From Opitutus sp. GAS368 (GTDB lineage Bacteria > Verrucomicrobiota > Verrucomicrobiia > Opitutales > Opitutaceae), in assembly GCA_945903465.1 (NCBI GenBank), contig CAMDOF010000006.1:39345-103344 (forward strand): DNA of 64,000 nt. The letters run 5' to 3'. Both the position numbers and the translations under genes were made by a program. The notes beneath the pieces were generated by a model. It was given only the letters and a program-made list of their open reading frames with translations. It had not been told where the DNA came from and searched no databases. Every line of letters begins with the position of its first letter. Positions within the stretch are counted from its first letter, which is position 1. This document shows, piece after piece, positions 35,358-47,611 of the stretch.

Positions 35358-37493
35358 ATGCACCCCTCTCTTGCTGCGCGCGCCCTGCTCACTCGTTGCT
35401 TCGCGACCCTCTCCGCGCTCACGCCGGCCGTGACCCACGCCGCCCGGCCCGGGCCGAGCGCCGACTGGCCCACTTATTTAGGCGACAAAAGCCGCAGTCT
35501 TTATTCACCGCTCCAGCAGATCAACCGCGCGAACGTCGCCCAGCTCACCGTCGCGTGGGACTACGATACGGGCGAGAAGGGCGAATATCAGGCCAATAAC
35601 CTGATAATTAACGGGGTTCTCTACACGCCGACGCCCAACCGCAAGATCATCGCACTCGACGCGGCGACTGGGCGTGAACAGTGGCAATGGGACCCCGCGA
35701 CCACCGTCGCCGGCGTGGGCGGCAAGCGACAGCGCGGCCTCGTCTACTGGGAAAATGCCACTGGCGGCGAGCAGCGGCTCTTCACTGCGGTTGGGAATTA
35801 CCTCTTCGCGCTCGATCCCCAGACCGGGAAAATCCTGACCACCTTTGGGGAGAACGGCGCCTTGGCCCTGGGGCAGCAACTCGATCGGAATGACGTGCCC
35901 AAAGTCGGCCTCAACACGCCCGGTATCATTTATAAGGATACTATTATTCTTGGCGGCATCGGCGGTCCCGGCGCCGTGCGCGCGCTCGATGTCCGCACGG
36001 GGCAACGCCGCTGGATTTTTCATCTGATTCCCCGGCCGGGAGAACCGGGGTCCGAAACCTGGCCCAAAGACGCCACCCTCACGGCGACGGGTCTGATGCC
36101 GTGGTCGGGGCAATCGTTGGATGAAAAGCGCGGTATCGTCTACGTCGCGACGAAGACCGCTGAACCCGATTTCTACGGTGGAGAGCGTCAAGGCCAGAAT
36201 CTTTTTGCCAACTGCCTCATCGCTCTCGACGCCGCCACCGGGCGCCGACTCTGGCATTATCAAATCGTTCATCACGACCTCTTGGACAAGGATCTCCCCT
36301 GCCCGCCCGTGTTGCTCACGGTTACGCAAGGCGGCAAGCAGATCGACGCAGTCGCTCAAGGCACCAAGCACGGGCGGCTCTTTGTTTTCGACCGGGTGAG
36401 CGGAACGCCGTTGTGGCCGATCGAGGAGAAAGCGGTCCCGGCCTCGGATCTTCGCGGTGAGCAGGCCTGGCCCACGCAACCCTTCCCGACGAAGCCCGCG
36501 CCGCTGATGCGTCAGCGCTACGGCGTGGAGGAAATCTCCACGATTTCGCCGGAGGCCCGCCAGTTGACCTTGGATCGCATCAAACTTTCACCGAATTTCG
36601 GCCCATTTCCGGCACCGAGCCTCAAGGAGACGATTATGTTTCCAGGCTTCGACGGCGGGATGGAATGGGGTGGTGGGGCGGCCGATCCGGACGGCGTTTA
36701 CTATGTCAACGTGAACGAGATTCCGTGGATATTGCAAATGGTGGAAACGCGCCGCGCCGATGGGACCCCGCTGCCCCGAGGCGAACGCGATTATCTGATC
36801 CACTGCGCGGCATGTCACGGCGTCGATCGGATGGGGCTCCCCCTCGCCGGCTTCCCTTCGCTCCTCAAAATCGACCAACGGCGCACACCCGCGGAAGTCG
36901 CCACCCTCACAAAGAATGGCTTTGGCCGGATGCCGGCGTTTGACCGGATACCCGATCTCCAGCGTGCCGCGATTCTCGACTATGTCTTCGGGAAAAAAGC
37001 CACCGGGGGCACGGATCGCGGAGAGGACAGCCCCGCGCAAATCGCCGCGGCCAAAAAAGCCCCGCCGTATGCATTTGGTGGTTTCCGGCGCTGGACCGAT
37101 CAGGCCGGCTACCCGGCAATCGCTCCGCCTTGGGGCACGTTAAACGCGGTCGATCTGAACACGGGGGAAATCAAATGGAAAGTCCCCTTGGGTGAATATC
37201 GTGAGCTCACCGCCCGCGGTATCGCGCCGACGGGCACGGAAAACTACGGTGGGCCCGTGGTGACCGCCGGTGGGCTCGTCTTTATCGCGGCGAGTGCGGA
37301 TGAAACCATCCGCGCATTTGATAAGGACACCGGAAAAATTCTGTGGCAGGCACCGTTGCCATTTAGCGGCAACGCCACGCCCAGCGTCTACATGGTTGCA
37401 GGGCGGCAGTATCTCGTAATTTCAGCGGGTGGCGGCAAATCGGGCCGGCCGGCCGGTGGGCGGATCGTCGCGTTTGCCTTACCCGCGCCGTAG
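35358..37493 (+). CDS. PQQ-dependent dehydrogenase with inserted cytochrome c domain
   Basis: 711 residues with signal peptide (residues 1-28). Beta-propeller quinoprotein: SADWPTYLGDKSRSLYSPL at the start, repeated blade motifs such as LYTPTPNRKIIALDAATGRE, VRALDVRTGQRRW and, at the end, GLVFIAASADETIRAFDKDT. Inserted at about 470-550 is a c-type haem domain with C483-A-A-C486-H487 (LIHCAACHGVDRMGLPLAG). This architecture is that of periplasmic quinate/glucose-type PQQ dehydrogenases that pass electrons to the respiratory chain; the substrate is unknown. No pqq biosynthesis genes are in the window. Partial inverted repeats at about 35320-35385 surround the ATG and may hide it in a hairpin. 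Confidence 0.9.
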   Translation: MHPSLAARALLTRCFATLSALTPAVTHAARPGPSADWPTYLGDKSRSLYSPLQQINRANVAQLTVAWDYDTGEKGEYQANNLIINGVLYTPTPNRKIIALDAATGREQWQWDPATTVAGVGGKRQRGLVYWENATGGEQRLFTAVGNYLFALDPQTGKILTTFGENGALALGQQLDRNDVPKVGLNTPGIIYKDTIILGGIGGPGAVRALDVRTGQRRWIFHLIPRPGEPGSETWPKDATLTATGLMPWSGQSLDEKRGIVYVATKTAEPDFYGGERQGQNLFANCLIALDAATGRRLWHYQIVHHDLLDKDLPCPPVLLTVTQGGKQIDAVAQGTKHGRLFVFDRVSGTPLWPIEEKAVPASDLRGEQAWPTQPFPTKPAPLMRQRYGVEEISTISPEARQLTLDRIKLSPNFGPFPAPSLKETIMFPGFDGGMEWGGGAADPDGVYYVNVNEIPWILQMVETRRADGTPLPRGERDYLIHCAACHGVDRMGLPLAGFPSLLKIDQRRTPAEVATLTKNGFGRMPAFDRIPDLQRAAILDYVFGKKATGGTDRGEDSPAQIAAAKKAPPYAFGGFRRWTDQAGYPAIAPPWGTLNAVDLNTGEIKWKVPLGEYRELTARGIAPTGTENYGGPVVTAGGLVFIAASADETIRAFDKDTGKILWQAPLPFSGNATPSVYMVAGRQYLVISAGGGKSGRPAGGRIVAFALPAP

Positions 37494-37893
37494 TTATCAC
37501 CACTGGGGGGCAAGAAGGCTCGGCGGAGGAACCACGCTCAGGCTGGGCACGGGCGGAATGGGCCGAGCACGCCGCGGCCGCACCCGCGAGCGTGGTTTTC
37601 CCGCCCGTCCGAAGCGAATCGCCACCTGCGCGCCGGGCACGGACAGATCGCCCGGGCGGCGAGCAGGGTCCCGCGCGGGCCCGGCCCAAGCGCCACCACC
37701 CCCGCCTTCCGGCCCCAAGGCCGGCCCCAACCAAACGTGGCCTGATACGTAGAAGCATCAATTATGCGCTCAAGCTGGAGTTACGTGCGCGTCTAATTTC
37801 TAACCCAGATTAGGTTGACGAAGTGGCACACTCGCCTCCCATTCCCAATCGGACTCCCCCCTCGGCCCTCGCGGGCCCGAACCCTCCCACCTT
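37494..37893. other. intergenic stretch, nothing seen
   Basis: Very GC-rich 400 bp between the PQQ dehydrogenase and the membrane pyrophosphatase. Only short shadow ORFs; no RNA, repeat or clear promoter was recognised. Confidence 0.5.
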
Positions 37894-40335
37894 ATGACGA
37901 CTCCCCGCACGCACCCATGGTTGACCGCCGCCTTCACGTTGACACTTCCCGGCACGCTCCGGGCCAGTGAATCCGATATCAAGATACCCGATCTTTCCTC
38001 GGTGCAGTTTTTCGGCGGAGCGCTGAGCGGCCACGCGGTATTGATGGCCGGGCTCGTGGTGTGCGCGCTGGGTGTCGCTTACGGGTGGTGGCAGTACCTT
38101 CAAACCAAGAACCTACCGGTCCACGCGTCGATGGCGGCGGTTTCTCAAATCATCTGGGAAACCTGCAAGACCTACTTGTTTCAACAGGGTAAATTTCTCG
38201 CGGGTCTCTGGGTGCTGATCGCGGCGTGCATGACGTACTATTTCGGGGTCCTTTCGCACAATTCCGCCAGCCACGTCGTCGTGATCCTGCTGGCCTCGGT
38301 CCTCGGTATTCTCGGGAGTTACGGGGTGGCTTGGTTCGGGATCCGGATCAATACCGTCGCGAATAGCCGTGCGGCCTTTTCCGCCCTGCAGGGCAACCCG
38401 CTCGCCACGCTGCTCATCCCGCTAAAGTCGGGCATGAGCGTGGGCCTGCTCCTCGTCGCGATCGAGTTATTCTTCATGATCTGCATTCTGGCCTTTCTGC
38501 CCACCAGTCTCGCGGGGCCGTGCTTCATCGGTTTTGCGATCGGCGAATCCCTCGGCGCCTCCGCCCTCCGGATCTGCGGGGGTATATTTACAAAGATCGC
38601 CGACATCGGCGCCGACCTCATGAAGATCGTCTTTAATCTGCCCGAGGATGACCCCCGCAACCCCGGCGTCATCGCGGATTGCACCGGCGACAATGCCGGC
38701 GATTCGGTCGGGCCCACTGCAGATGGCTTCGAGACCTATGGCGTCACCGGGGTGGCCCTGATTGCTTTTCTCGCCCTCGCGCTCGCGGCCAATCCCGCCT
38801 TGTGCGCCATTCTCATCGTCTGGCTCTTCGCGATGCGTATCCTCATGGTCATTACATCGCTCGTCAGCTATTGGATCAACGACGCGATCAGCCGGGCAGT
38901 CTGGGGCCAATCAAAGGATTTCAACCTTGAACACCCGCTGACCAATTTGGTCTGGATCACTTCGTTGATCTGCATCGCGGTGACTTACCTCGCCAGCTAC
39001 GCGTTGCTCGCCGGCCTCCCTGGGCACGACGGACTCTGGTGGGTGCTCTCGACCATCATCTCGCTGGGAACGATCGCGGGCGCCCTAATTCCCGAGTTCA
39101 CCAAAGTCTTCACCTCCACGGAAAGCCGGCACGTGAAGGAAGTCGTCACCTCTTCGCGCCAGGGCGGCGCGTCCTTGAACATTCTCTCCGGCTTGGTGGC
39201 GGGAAATTTTTCGGCGTTCTGGACGGGCCTTTGCATTCTCGGGCTCATGTTTGGCGCGTACTATTTTTCCGGTCACGCGGCGGTGCAGGCGATGATGCCG
39301 GAGCAATTCCGGTTTGCCGCACCGATCTTCGCGTTTGGCCTCGTCGCTTTTGGTTTTCTGGGGATGGGGCCGGTCACGATTGCCGTCGATTCATTTGGGC
39401 CGGTGACGGACAACGCGCAGTCGGTCTATGAGCTGTCACAAATTGAGGCGCAGCCGGGGATTGGGGCGGAGATTGAGCGGTCTTTTGGTTTCAAGCCCGA
39501 CTTCGCGGGAGCCAAGCATCAATTAGAAAAAGGCGACGGGGCCGGCAACACGTTTAAAGCGACGGCGAAACCTGTGCTGATCGGGACGGCGGTGGTGGGT
39601 GCGACCACGATGGTTTTCGGAATCATCATGATGTTGCAGGCGCACTACCGCGCGATCGACCCGAGCTTCAATGTGCTCGAACGGCTTTCTCTGGTGCATC
39701 CTGAAGCCCTGATGGGCCTGCTGATGGGCGGCGCGGTGATCTACTGGTTCACGGGGGCTTCGACGCAGGCGGTCGTCACGGGGGCCTATCGGGCGGTGGT
39801 CTACATCAAGGAAAACATGAAGCTCGATGCGGCGACGGCCTCGACCGAGGCCTCCAAGGAGGTCGTCAAGATCTGCACGCAGTACGCCCAGAAAGGCATG
39901 ATCAACATCTTCATCGTGATCTTTTGTTTTAGTCTCTCGCTGGCGTTCTTCGATCCGTTTTTCTTCATCGGTTACCTGATCGGCATGGCGTTCTTCGGAC
40001 TGTTCCAAGCCATTTTTATGGCCAACGCCGGCGGGGCTTGGGACAACGCCAAGAAAATCGTCGAAGTAGAACTGAAGATGAAAAACACGCCCCTGCACGC
40101 CGCGACTGTCGTCGGCGACACCGTGGGCGATCCCTTCAAAGATACTTCGTCTGTATCGCTGAACCCCGTGATCAAGTTTACCACGCTCTTCGGTCTTCTC
40201 GCCGTAGAAATCGCCGTGCTGATGCCCGCTGGCCTGAAACACACTCTCGGCGCCGCAATCTTCGTCGTCGCGCTGGTGTTTGTGTATCGCAGCTTCTACG
40301 GAATGCGGATTCCGGTGAACCCCGGTGAGGCCTGA
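37894..40335 (+). CDS. hppA: membrane-bound proton/sodium-translocating pyrophosphatase
   Basis: 813 residues with about 16 membrane helices; couples PPi hydrolysis to ion pumping. The catalytic loop is GGGIFTKIADIGADLMK followed by NLPEDDPRNPGVIADCTGDNAGDS (P250 onward), VGPTADGFETYG, and late VGDTVGDPFKDTSSVSLNP. It deviates from the common NVGDCAGMAADLFETY form. The potassium-dependence motif reads GNTFKA (551-556), with Lys in the position that marks K+-independent enzymes. Both features fit the divergent membrane pyrophosphatase group described as Na+-regulated proton pumps, but ion choice cannot be settled here. An extra N-terminal signal-like segment precedes the first helix. ATG start; monocistronic. 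Confidence 0.93.
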   Translation: MTTPRTHPWLTAAFTLTLPGTLRASESDIKIPDLSSVQFFGGALSGHAVLMAGLVVCALGVAYGWWQYLQTKNLPVHASMAAVSQIIWETCKTYLFQQGKFLAGLWVLIAACMTYYFGVLSHNSASHVVVILLASVLGILGSYGVAWFGIRINTVANSRAAFSALQGNPLATLLIPLKSGMSVGLLLVAIELFFMICILAFLPTSLAGPCFIGFAIGESLGASALRICGGIFTKIADIGADLMKIVFNLPEDDPRNPGVIADCTGDNAGDSVGPTADGFETYGVTGVALIAFLALALAANPALCAILIVWLFAMRILMVITSLVSYWINDAISRAVWGQSKDFNLEHPLTNLVWITSLICIAVTYLASYALLAGLPGHDGLWWVLSTIISLGTIAGALIPEFTKVFTSTESRHVKEVVTSSRQGGASLNILSGLVAGNFSAFWTGLCILGLMFGAYYFSGHAAVQAMMPEQFRFAAPIFAFGLVAFGFLGMGPVTIAVDSFGPVTDNAQSVYELSQIEAQPGIGAEIERSFGFKPDFAGAKHQLEKGDGAGNTFKATAKPVLIGTAVVGATTMVFGIIMMLQAHYRAIDPSFNVLERLSLVHPEALMGLLMGGAVIYWFTGASTQAVVTGAYRAVVYIKENMKLDAATASTEASKEVVKICTQYAQKGMINIFIVIFCFSLSLAFFDPFFFIGYLIGMAFFGLFQAIFMANAGGAWDNAKKIVEVELKMKNTPLHAATVVGDTVGDPFKDTSSVSLNPVIKFTTLFGLLAVEIAVLMPAGLKHTLGAAIFVVALVFVYRSFYGMRIPVNPGEA

Positions 40336-40617
40336 GGCAGCCGGCGTGCTCTCGTGGCAACGCCGCCCCGGAGATTCTCAAAGAGTGCGCGCCGCCCACC
40401 GGTGCGCACAAGGGGAGGCCTGGATGGCGGGCCGGAGCACCCCAAGGCTCAGGCCGAAGGCAGATCCTCCGGCCTGAGCGAATTTTTCAGCGGCCGCACC
40501 CAGCCTAAAAACGGGACGCAGACGGTCCGCGGCGGGCGAGCTCGCAAACCTCACCCGCACGTGGGCTTGCCCTTTGCGACCGGCTCGCTATCTCCCTTTT
40601 TTCCTCAATCTCGAACT

Positions 40618-41106
40618 ATGCGCCGCATCGTCTCCTTTCACTACACGCTTCGTGATCCGCAAGGTCGCGTGCTCGACTCATCCGCGGGCGGCGAGCCCAT
40701 CAGCTATCTCGAGGGAGCTGGCCAAATCATTGACGGACTCGATGAACAATTGCGGGCGGAAAGCGCCGGTGTAAAAACCCGCGTGACGGTGGCCGCGGCC
40801 AAAGCCTATGGAGAGAGAGATCCTGAGCAGATCCAGCGAGTCAAGCGAGGGATGCTGCCGATTGCAGGCGAGCTGAAAGTGGGCGATCAATTCCGAACGG
40901 GCGAGGATCAGTTTGCGCCGATCGTGACGGTGCAATCGCTTGAAGGCGACGACGTGTTGCTCGACGGAAATCATCCGCTTGCGGGTGTCGATCTCACGTT
41001 TGACGTGGAGATTGTCACGGCGCGGGAGGCCACCTCGGAAGAGCTGAGCCGTGGGAGCGCGCCGGCGAGCGGGGGTAGTTGTGGTGAAGGCTGCGGGTGC
41101 CATTGA
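40618..41106 (+). CDS. SlyD-like FKBP-type peptidyl-prolyl isomerase
   Basis: 162 residues from ATG 40618; an upstream in-frame start is unlikely because the added part is Arg-rich and non-conserved. The FKBP domain with an IF (insert-in-flap) chaperone domain is seen: VSFHYTLRDPQGRVLDSS, ISYLEGAGQIIDGLDEQLRA, VAAAKAYGERDPEQI, VLLDGNHPLAGVDLTFDVEI. The C-terminus ends GGSCGEGCGCH, a Cys/His metal-binding tail as in SlyD, which binds nickel and helps hydrogenase/urease maturation in other bacteria. The protein is cytoplasmic. Confidence 0.92.
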   Translation: MRRIVSFHYTLRDPQGRVLDSSAGGEPISYLEGAGQIIDGLDEQLRAESAGVKTRVTVAAAKAYGERDPEQIQRVKRGMLPIAGELKVGDQFRTGEDQFAPIVTVQSLEGDDVLLDGNHPLAGVDLTFDVEIVTAREATSEELSRGSAPASGGSCGEGCGCH

Positions 41107-41196
41107 GCGGGAACTGCGTCGGGGAAAAAACTCGGAAACCCGCGGGAAGTAGCGACCGGTGGGAAGGAGGCAGCGGGCGGCCCAAGATGCCGCTGA

Positions 41197-43314
<2,118 letters not shown>

Positions 43315-43584
43315 GCGCAAGCGCGACCCGCGAGCGCGCCCGCGACGAAGCGTGCGCACCGTCTCCTGACTCCGACCACACTCGCCACCGCCCGCTCGGC
43401 GCACCCCGACCTTGGCGCCCCGAGGAGAGCGCGAGAAGCCGCGTTGGCAACGCCAGAGAACTCGGCCCGGGTAAAGATTCACTCCGCGGACATGCCTCGC
43501 CGCAAAAAAATCGGGTAAACGCAATTTGTCGCACGCGCGGATTGCCAAGCGGGGCGCGGCCCGTTTGAAATTGAGATTTTTTAT

Positions 43585-44322
43585 ATGAAAGCACTCGGTA
43601 TAGATATCGGTGGATCCGCGGTGAAAGGTGCGCCCGTGAATACGCGGACGGGTGAGCTGCTCGCTGAGCGCCACCGGATCGAGGTGGATGACAAAATGAC
43701 GCCGGCGCAAATGGCCGGCGTCGTCGGTGAGCTCGCCGCGCACTTTAAGTGGAGCGGCCCGATTGGGGTCGGCTTTCCCGGCGCGATCGAGGATTCGACG
43801 ATTTGGACCTCGGCAAACCTGCATCCGAAATTTGTCGGCTGCGATGGCGCCAAATTATTTGGCAAAGCCACGGAATGCCCGGTGGTGATGATAAACGATG
43901 CCGCCGCCGCCGGGGTCGCGGAGATGCGTTTTGGGGCGGGCCGCGGTTTTTTAGGCAAGGCGCTGGTGCTGACGCTCGGCACGGGAGTGGGTTCAATCCT
44001 CGCTTATCAAGGCGTCGTGGTGCCGCTGGAGCTCGGGCATTTCCCGTGGAAGCAAGGCAAGTCGGCGGAGAAATACGTCGCGGCCGCGGTGCGCGAGGCG
44101 AAGAATCTCTCTTGGGAAGAGTGGGGCGAACGGTTGCGCGAATATATCGCCGAGCTGGAACGTTTAATCTGGCCGGAGTTGATTATTATCGGTGGCGGGG
44201 TGAGCTCGAAACACGCGAAGTTTTTCAAGTTTCTGAAACCAAGGGCAAAACTCTTACCGGCGGAATTTTTCAATAATGCGGGGATCGTCGGTGCGGCGCT
44301 CTGGGCAGTGGAGAAAAAATAA
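43585..44322 (+). CDS. ppgK: polyphosphate glucokinase (ROK family)
   Basis: 245 residues, the size of PpgK, which phosphorylates glucose with polyphosphate or ATP. ROK/ASKHA motifs: [16 protein letters not shown] (phosphate 1), [32 protein letters not shown] (with the catalytic Asp), [16 protein letters not shown] (phosphate 2) and LELGHFPW. The PpgK form has GHFPWK and EKY in place of the CxCGxxGC zinc motif of other ROK kinases, as here. ATG start; about 270 bp after the Tgt fusion gene and not obviously coupled. Confidence 0.9.
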   Translation: MKALGIDIGGSAVKGAPVNTRTGELLAERHRIEVDDKMTPAQMAGVVGELAAHFKWSGPIGVGFPGAIEDSTIWTSANLHPKFVGCDGAKLFGKATECPVVMINDAAAAGVAEMRFGAGRGFLGKALVLTLGTGVGSILAYQGVVVPLELGHFPWKQGKSAEKYVAAAVREAKNLSWEEWGERLREYIAELERLIWPELIIIGGGVSSKHAKFFKFLKPRAKLLPAEFFNNAGIVGAALWAVEKK

Positions 44323-44532
44323 GCCGCGCGGAGAACCCGGGGCGAGGCCCACTTGGGACGCCGCCACGTCGAGGGCAGACGTCGCGCCCGACGACCGGCG
44401 CCGCGGCGGTGGCCAGCCGGACCCATCGCCCCAAAGATTCCGTTTCAATTTTCCACAGTAGCCGCGAGCACCCGTGGAAGGTCGCCAAGCCGCTGGCGGA
44501 TCGGGCCGGGGAGCACCCTTGCGACTTGCATC

Positions 44533-46317
44533 ATGAGCAGGGGCGGGCACCGTGGCCGCTTGTCGTTTTCACTCTCCATTTTTAAGCTAAGGTGGGTTTT
44601 TATCACGCTGGGCGCAGGCGTCGTTGTCGGCTGGGGTCAGACATCTTCCCCTTTTCTTAGCGGAGCCTGGTGCGGCAACGTCACCCCGACGAGCGCCACC
44701 GTCTGCACCCGCATGAACGCCACCGGCCTGCGCGTGCGACTCGTGGTGAGCACCAACGAGCGACTCGCCCCGGCGGTGTTTTCACCGACGCAGACTTCGG
44801 CCGCCGCGGCGGGCAATACTGTCACGCTAGATATCGAAGGCCTGCAACCGGCGACGGAATATGATTACGGCATCGAGGTCGCCGGAGTGGTCCGAACGGA
44901 AATCATTTCCCGGGGTAAATTTCGCACATTTCCGCAAGGGGCCGGCTCCTTCCGCCTCGCGTTCTCCTCGTGCGGAGATTACCGCGACCCGGAGCAAGGA
45001 GGTTACGACGCGATTTTGGCGGAGCAGCCGATACTATTCCTGCACATGGGAGACCTCCACTATGGCGATATCAATACGACGGCGGCGGAGGACTGGCGGC
45101 GAACTTTTGACGGGGTCCTCAATCACGCGAATCAAGGCGCCCTCTACCGAGGAGTCGCGCTCGCCTACATGTGGGATGATCACGATTTCGCCGGTAACGA
45201 TAGCAATGGCACCGCGATCGGCGTGGCGGCGGCCCGGACCGCGTATCGCGATACGGTGCCCCATTACCCAATTAATGTGACTGGCGGCACCATCGGACAA
45301 TCGTTCACCGTCGGCCGAGTGCGGGTCATCATGACGGATTTACGAAGCGCCGCCTCCGCGGCGACGCTGCCAGAAGCCGCCAGCAAGTCCCGACTCGGGA
45401 CCGCGCAGAAGGCTTGGTTCAAGCAAGAATTGATCACCGCGCGCGACGCCGGCTTTCCGCTGATTTTGTGGGTGAGCACCTCGCCTTGGGTCGGCTCGGC
45501 CCAGCTCGGGCTCGATACGTGGGCGGGTTATGCGACTGAGCGCACGGAAATCGCGAACTTCATGAAAGATAATCGCGTTCGCAACGTCGTCCTCCTCTCT
45601 GGCGACATGCACGCGCTCGCGTACGATGATGGATCCAATTCTGATTACGCCGTGGGTGGCGGCGCGCCGCTGGTCGTTTTGCACGCCGCGCCGTTGACGC
45701 GCCCCGGAGAGCCCAAGGGCGGTCCCTATACCGCCGGACCCATTTTAGGTACGGCGCAATATGGGTTACTCGATATCACGGATACTGGCGGCCCGACGAT
45801 TCAGGTTCGATACACGGGGAAACGCGCCGGAGAGGGCGCGAAGTTAACTTTTCAGTTTGCCGCATCCAGTGCGGGCATCGTCACCGCCGGGAGCACCGCC
45901 CCTGTGACGAGTAGTGACCGCGCATTTGTTAACATCTCCACGCGGGGGCGCATCGCGACGGCGAACGATACGTTGATTGTCGGCTTCGTCATCGGCGGCG
46001 CCATCTCCCGAACCGTCCTCGTGCGCGCGGTGGGGCCTTCGCTGGCGGCCTTCGGCGTGGGAGACGCCCTGGTGCGCCCGGCGATCGCGCTTTTCCGTGG
46101 TACCACCGTGGTCGCGAGTAACGAGGACTGGAACCTTAATAACCCGACGACGCTCACGGCCGTCTTCGATCGCGTGGGGGCGTTTCGTCTTCTCGGGGCG
46201 GGTAATCGTGACGCCGCGCTCACGGCGACATTGGCGCCGGGGCCTTACACCTTGCAAGCGACGGGTCTGACGGGGACCACGGGCAGCGTTTTGGTCGAGG
46301 CTTACGAAGTTCCGTAA
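44533..46317 (+). CDS. PhoD-like metallophosphatase with C-terminal YEVP domain
   Basis: 594 residues from ATG 44533; the longer ORF adds an Arg-rich non-conserved lead. A hydrophobic segment (WVFITLGAGVVVGW) is the signal. An N-terminal Fn3-like part (LSGAWCGNVTPTSATVCTRM, LEGLQPATEYDYGIEV-like) precedes the PhoD-like phosphatase core: RLAFSSCGDYRDPEQGGYDA, FLHMGDLHYGDI, AYMWDDHDFAGNDSNG, LILWVSTSPWVGS and VVLLSGDMHALAYDDG, with the expected Asp/His metal ligands. Residues about 461-594 are a beta-rich domain that also ends the CotH-like protein at 34.7 kb, both finishing in YEVP. Likely an exported phosphodiesterase/phosphatase. Confidence 0.88.
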   Translation: MSRGGHRGRLSFSLSIFKLRWVFITLGAGVVVGWGQTSSPFLSGAWCGNVTPTSATVCTRMNATGLRVRLVVSTNERLAPAVFSPTQTSAAAAGNTVTLDIEGLQPATEYDYGIEVAGVVRTEIISRGKFRTFPQGAGSFRLAFSSCGDYRDPEQGGYDAILAEQPILFLHMGDLHYGDINTTAAEDWRRTFDGVLNHANQGALYRGVALAYMWDDHDFAGNDSNGTAIGVAAARTAYRDTVPHYPINVTGGTIGQSFTVGRVRVIMTDLRSAASAATLPEAASKSRLGTAQKAWFKQELITARDAGFPLILWVSTSPWVGSAQLGLDTWAGYATERTEIANFMKDNRVRNVVLLSGDMHALAYDDGSNSDYAVGGGAPLVVLHAAPLTRPGEPKGGPYTAGPILGTAQYGLLDITDTGGPTIQVRYTGKRAGEGAKLTFQFAASSAGIVTAGSTAPVTSSDRAFVNISTRGRIATANDTLIVGFVIGGAISRTVLVRAVGPSLAAFGVGDALVRPAIALFRGTTVVASNEDWNLNNPTTLTAVFDRVGAFRLLGAGNRDAALTATLAPGPYTLQATGLTGTTGSVLVEAYEVP

Positions 46318-46328
46318 GGCCGCCGGCC

Positions 46329-47588
46329 CTACGCGAGGTTACCCTCGGCGTCAAAGGCCATCGGGGCGGGCGGACGCGTGACGGTGAGGCTGGGCTGGCT
46401 CTGCGCGGTCGCCCAGAGCGCCTCGGAGATGGCCATGTCTCCGAGTGACAACGTATCGGCGATCCGCACCACGCGAGCCGTGCTCACATCGTCGATCGCC
46501 AGTGATTCGAGGGAGCGGCTAATCGCTTCGCGGTCGGTCTCGAAGTGAATGGGGATTTTGGCAGTATGCGGCGTGAGGGCCGTCAAGGCGTTAATACTCG
46601 TCGCCCGCAGGTCGAGGGCCCGCACCAAGCGCGCCGTGGTGACGTCCGCCAACCCGATACCAATCCCGTTGCCATGCGTCTCGGGCGTGAGATCGCGGAC
46701 GAAGATACGCCGGATAAAAGGCGCCGGGCGACCGCTGCGTCGCAGATCGCTGGAATAGCCATCCACCCATCGCCCCGTGACGTTGGGATCCAAGCCCGCC
46801 CCGCTGATATTTTTCCCAATGCGATCGACGATCAAAAGATCAATCTCGTCAAAAGGTAGCCGCGGCAACAACTCGCGGGCGGTTTCGAGCAAGGCCGTTT
46901 CCGCAGTCGCCATCTCCACCCGCGGGATCGCGATGAGCCGCGCGGTTTCGTGAGAGGCATTTTCCAAAATGGCCACCCCGCCGATCAGCGGAGTGGCGCG
47001 GACGACGACCGCGGCCATGGAGCGAATCGCCGCTTCGTGCCCCACCCGCGCAGCGAGACGATGCATGGCGGCGGCGCCCTGATGCTTGCCCAAACCAATC
47101 ACACTCATCTTCAACAAGCCGCTCCCGAGCGTACCGAGAAAATCAGTATGCGGCTTGACGCGATTGACGAGGAGAATGCCGTCGGCCGCGAGCGCCGCGA
47201 CGCTGCCATAAACGGGCCAGCCATCGTCGGTCCGACCGACGACGCGAACCTCAAGAGAATCCTCGATTGGGACGCCCAGCGAAGTCTCGGTGATGTCATA
47301 GGACGCCAGAACCGCGCGCTGGCCGGCCGGAGTCGCGCCACCGTGGCTGCCCATCGCTGGAATGATGAACGGATGCGTGCCCGCGGCCTGCAACTCTGCG
47401 ATCACGCCAGCGACAATCGCGCGGATCTGAGTGATCCCACGGCTCCCGACGCCAACGGCAATCCTCGCCCCCGGTTGCAAACCTGGGCGGAGCTTCGCGA
47501 ACTCGCTCGCGAGAGCAGCGCGAATATCTATCGATGCAGTCGGCGGGAAATACTGGCGGATACCAAGGATGCGGGGGAAGGCGGTCAT
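46329..47588 (-). CDS. LarA-like (DUF2088) lactate racemase-domain protein
   Basis: 419 residues from ATG 47588; the ORF continues upstream through the end of rlmF but that part is not conserved. Motifs: GARIAVGVGSRGITQIRAIV, FIIPAMGSHGGATPAGQRAV, VNRVKPHTDFLGTLGSGLLK and MSVIGLGKHQGAAAMH match the DUF2088 N-terminal domain of nickel-pincer lactate racemase relatives. The C-terminal half (LPFDEIDLLIVDRIGKNISG) is typical of the uncharacterised branch, so racemase activity should not be assumed, and no larB/larC/larE genes are nearby. It begins 24 bp after the rlmF stop and is probably co-transcribed with it. Confidence 0.85.
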   Translation of the reverse strand: MTAFPRILGIRQYFPPTASIDIRAALASEFAKLRPGLQPGARIAVGVGSRGITQIRAIVAGVIAELQAAGTHPFIIPAMGSHGGATPAGQRAVLASYDITETSLGVPIEDSLEVRVVGRTDDGWPVYGSVAALAADGILLVNRVKPHTDFLGTLGSGLLKMSVIGLGKHQGAAAMHRLAARVGHEAAIRSMAAVVVRATPLIGGVAILENASHETARLIAIPRVEMATAETALLETARELLPRLPFDEIDLLIVDRIGKNISGAGLDPNVTGRWVDGYSSDLRRSGRPAPFIRRIFVRDLTPETHGNGIGIGLADVTTARLVRALDLRATSINALTALTPHTAKIPIHFETDREAISRSLESLAIDDVSTARVVRIADTLSLGDMAISEALWATAQSQPSLTVTRPPAPMAFDAEGNLA

Positions 47589-47611
47589 TTTTATGGGGAG
47601 ACGGCGCGAGG

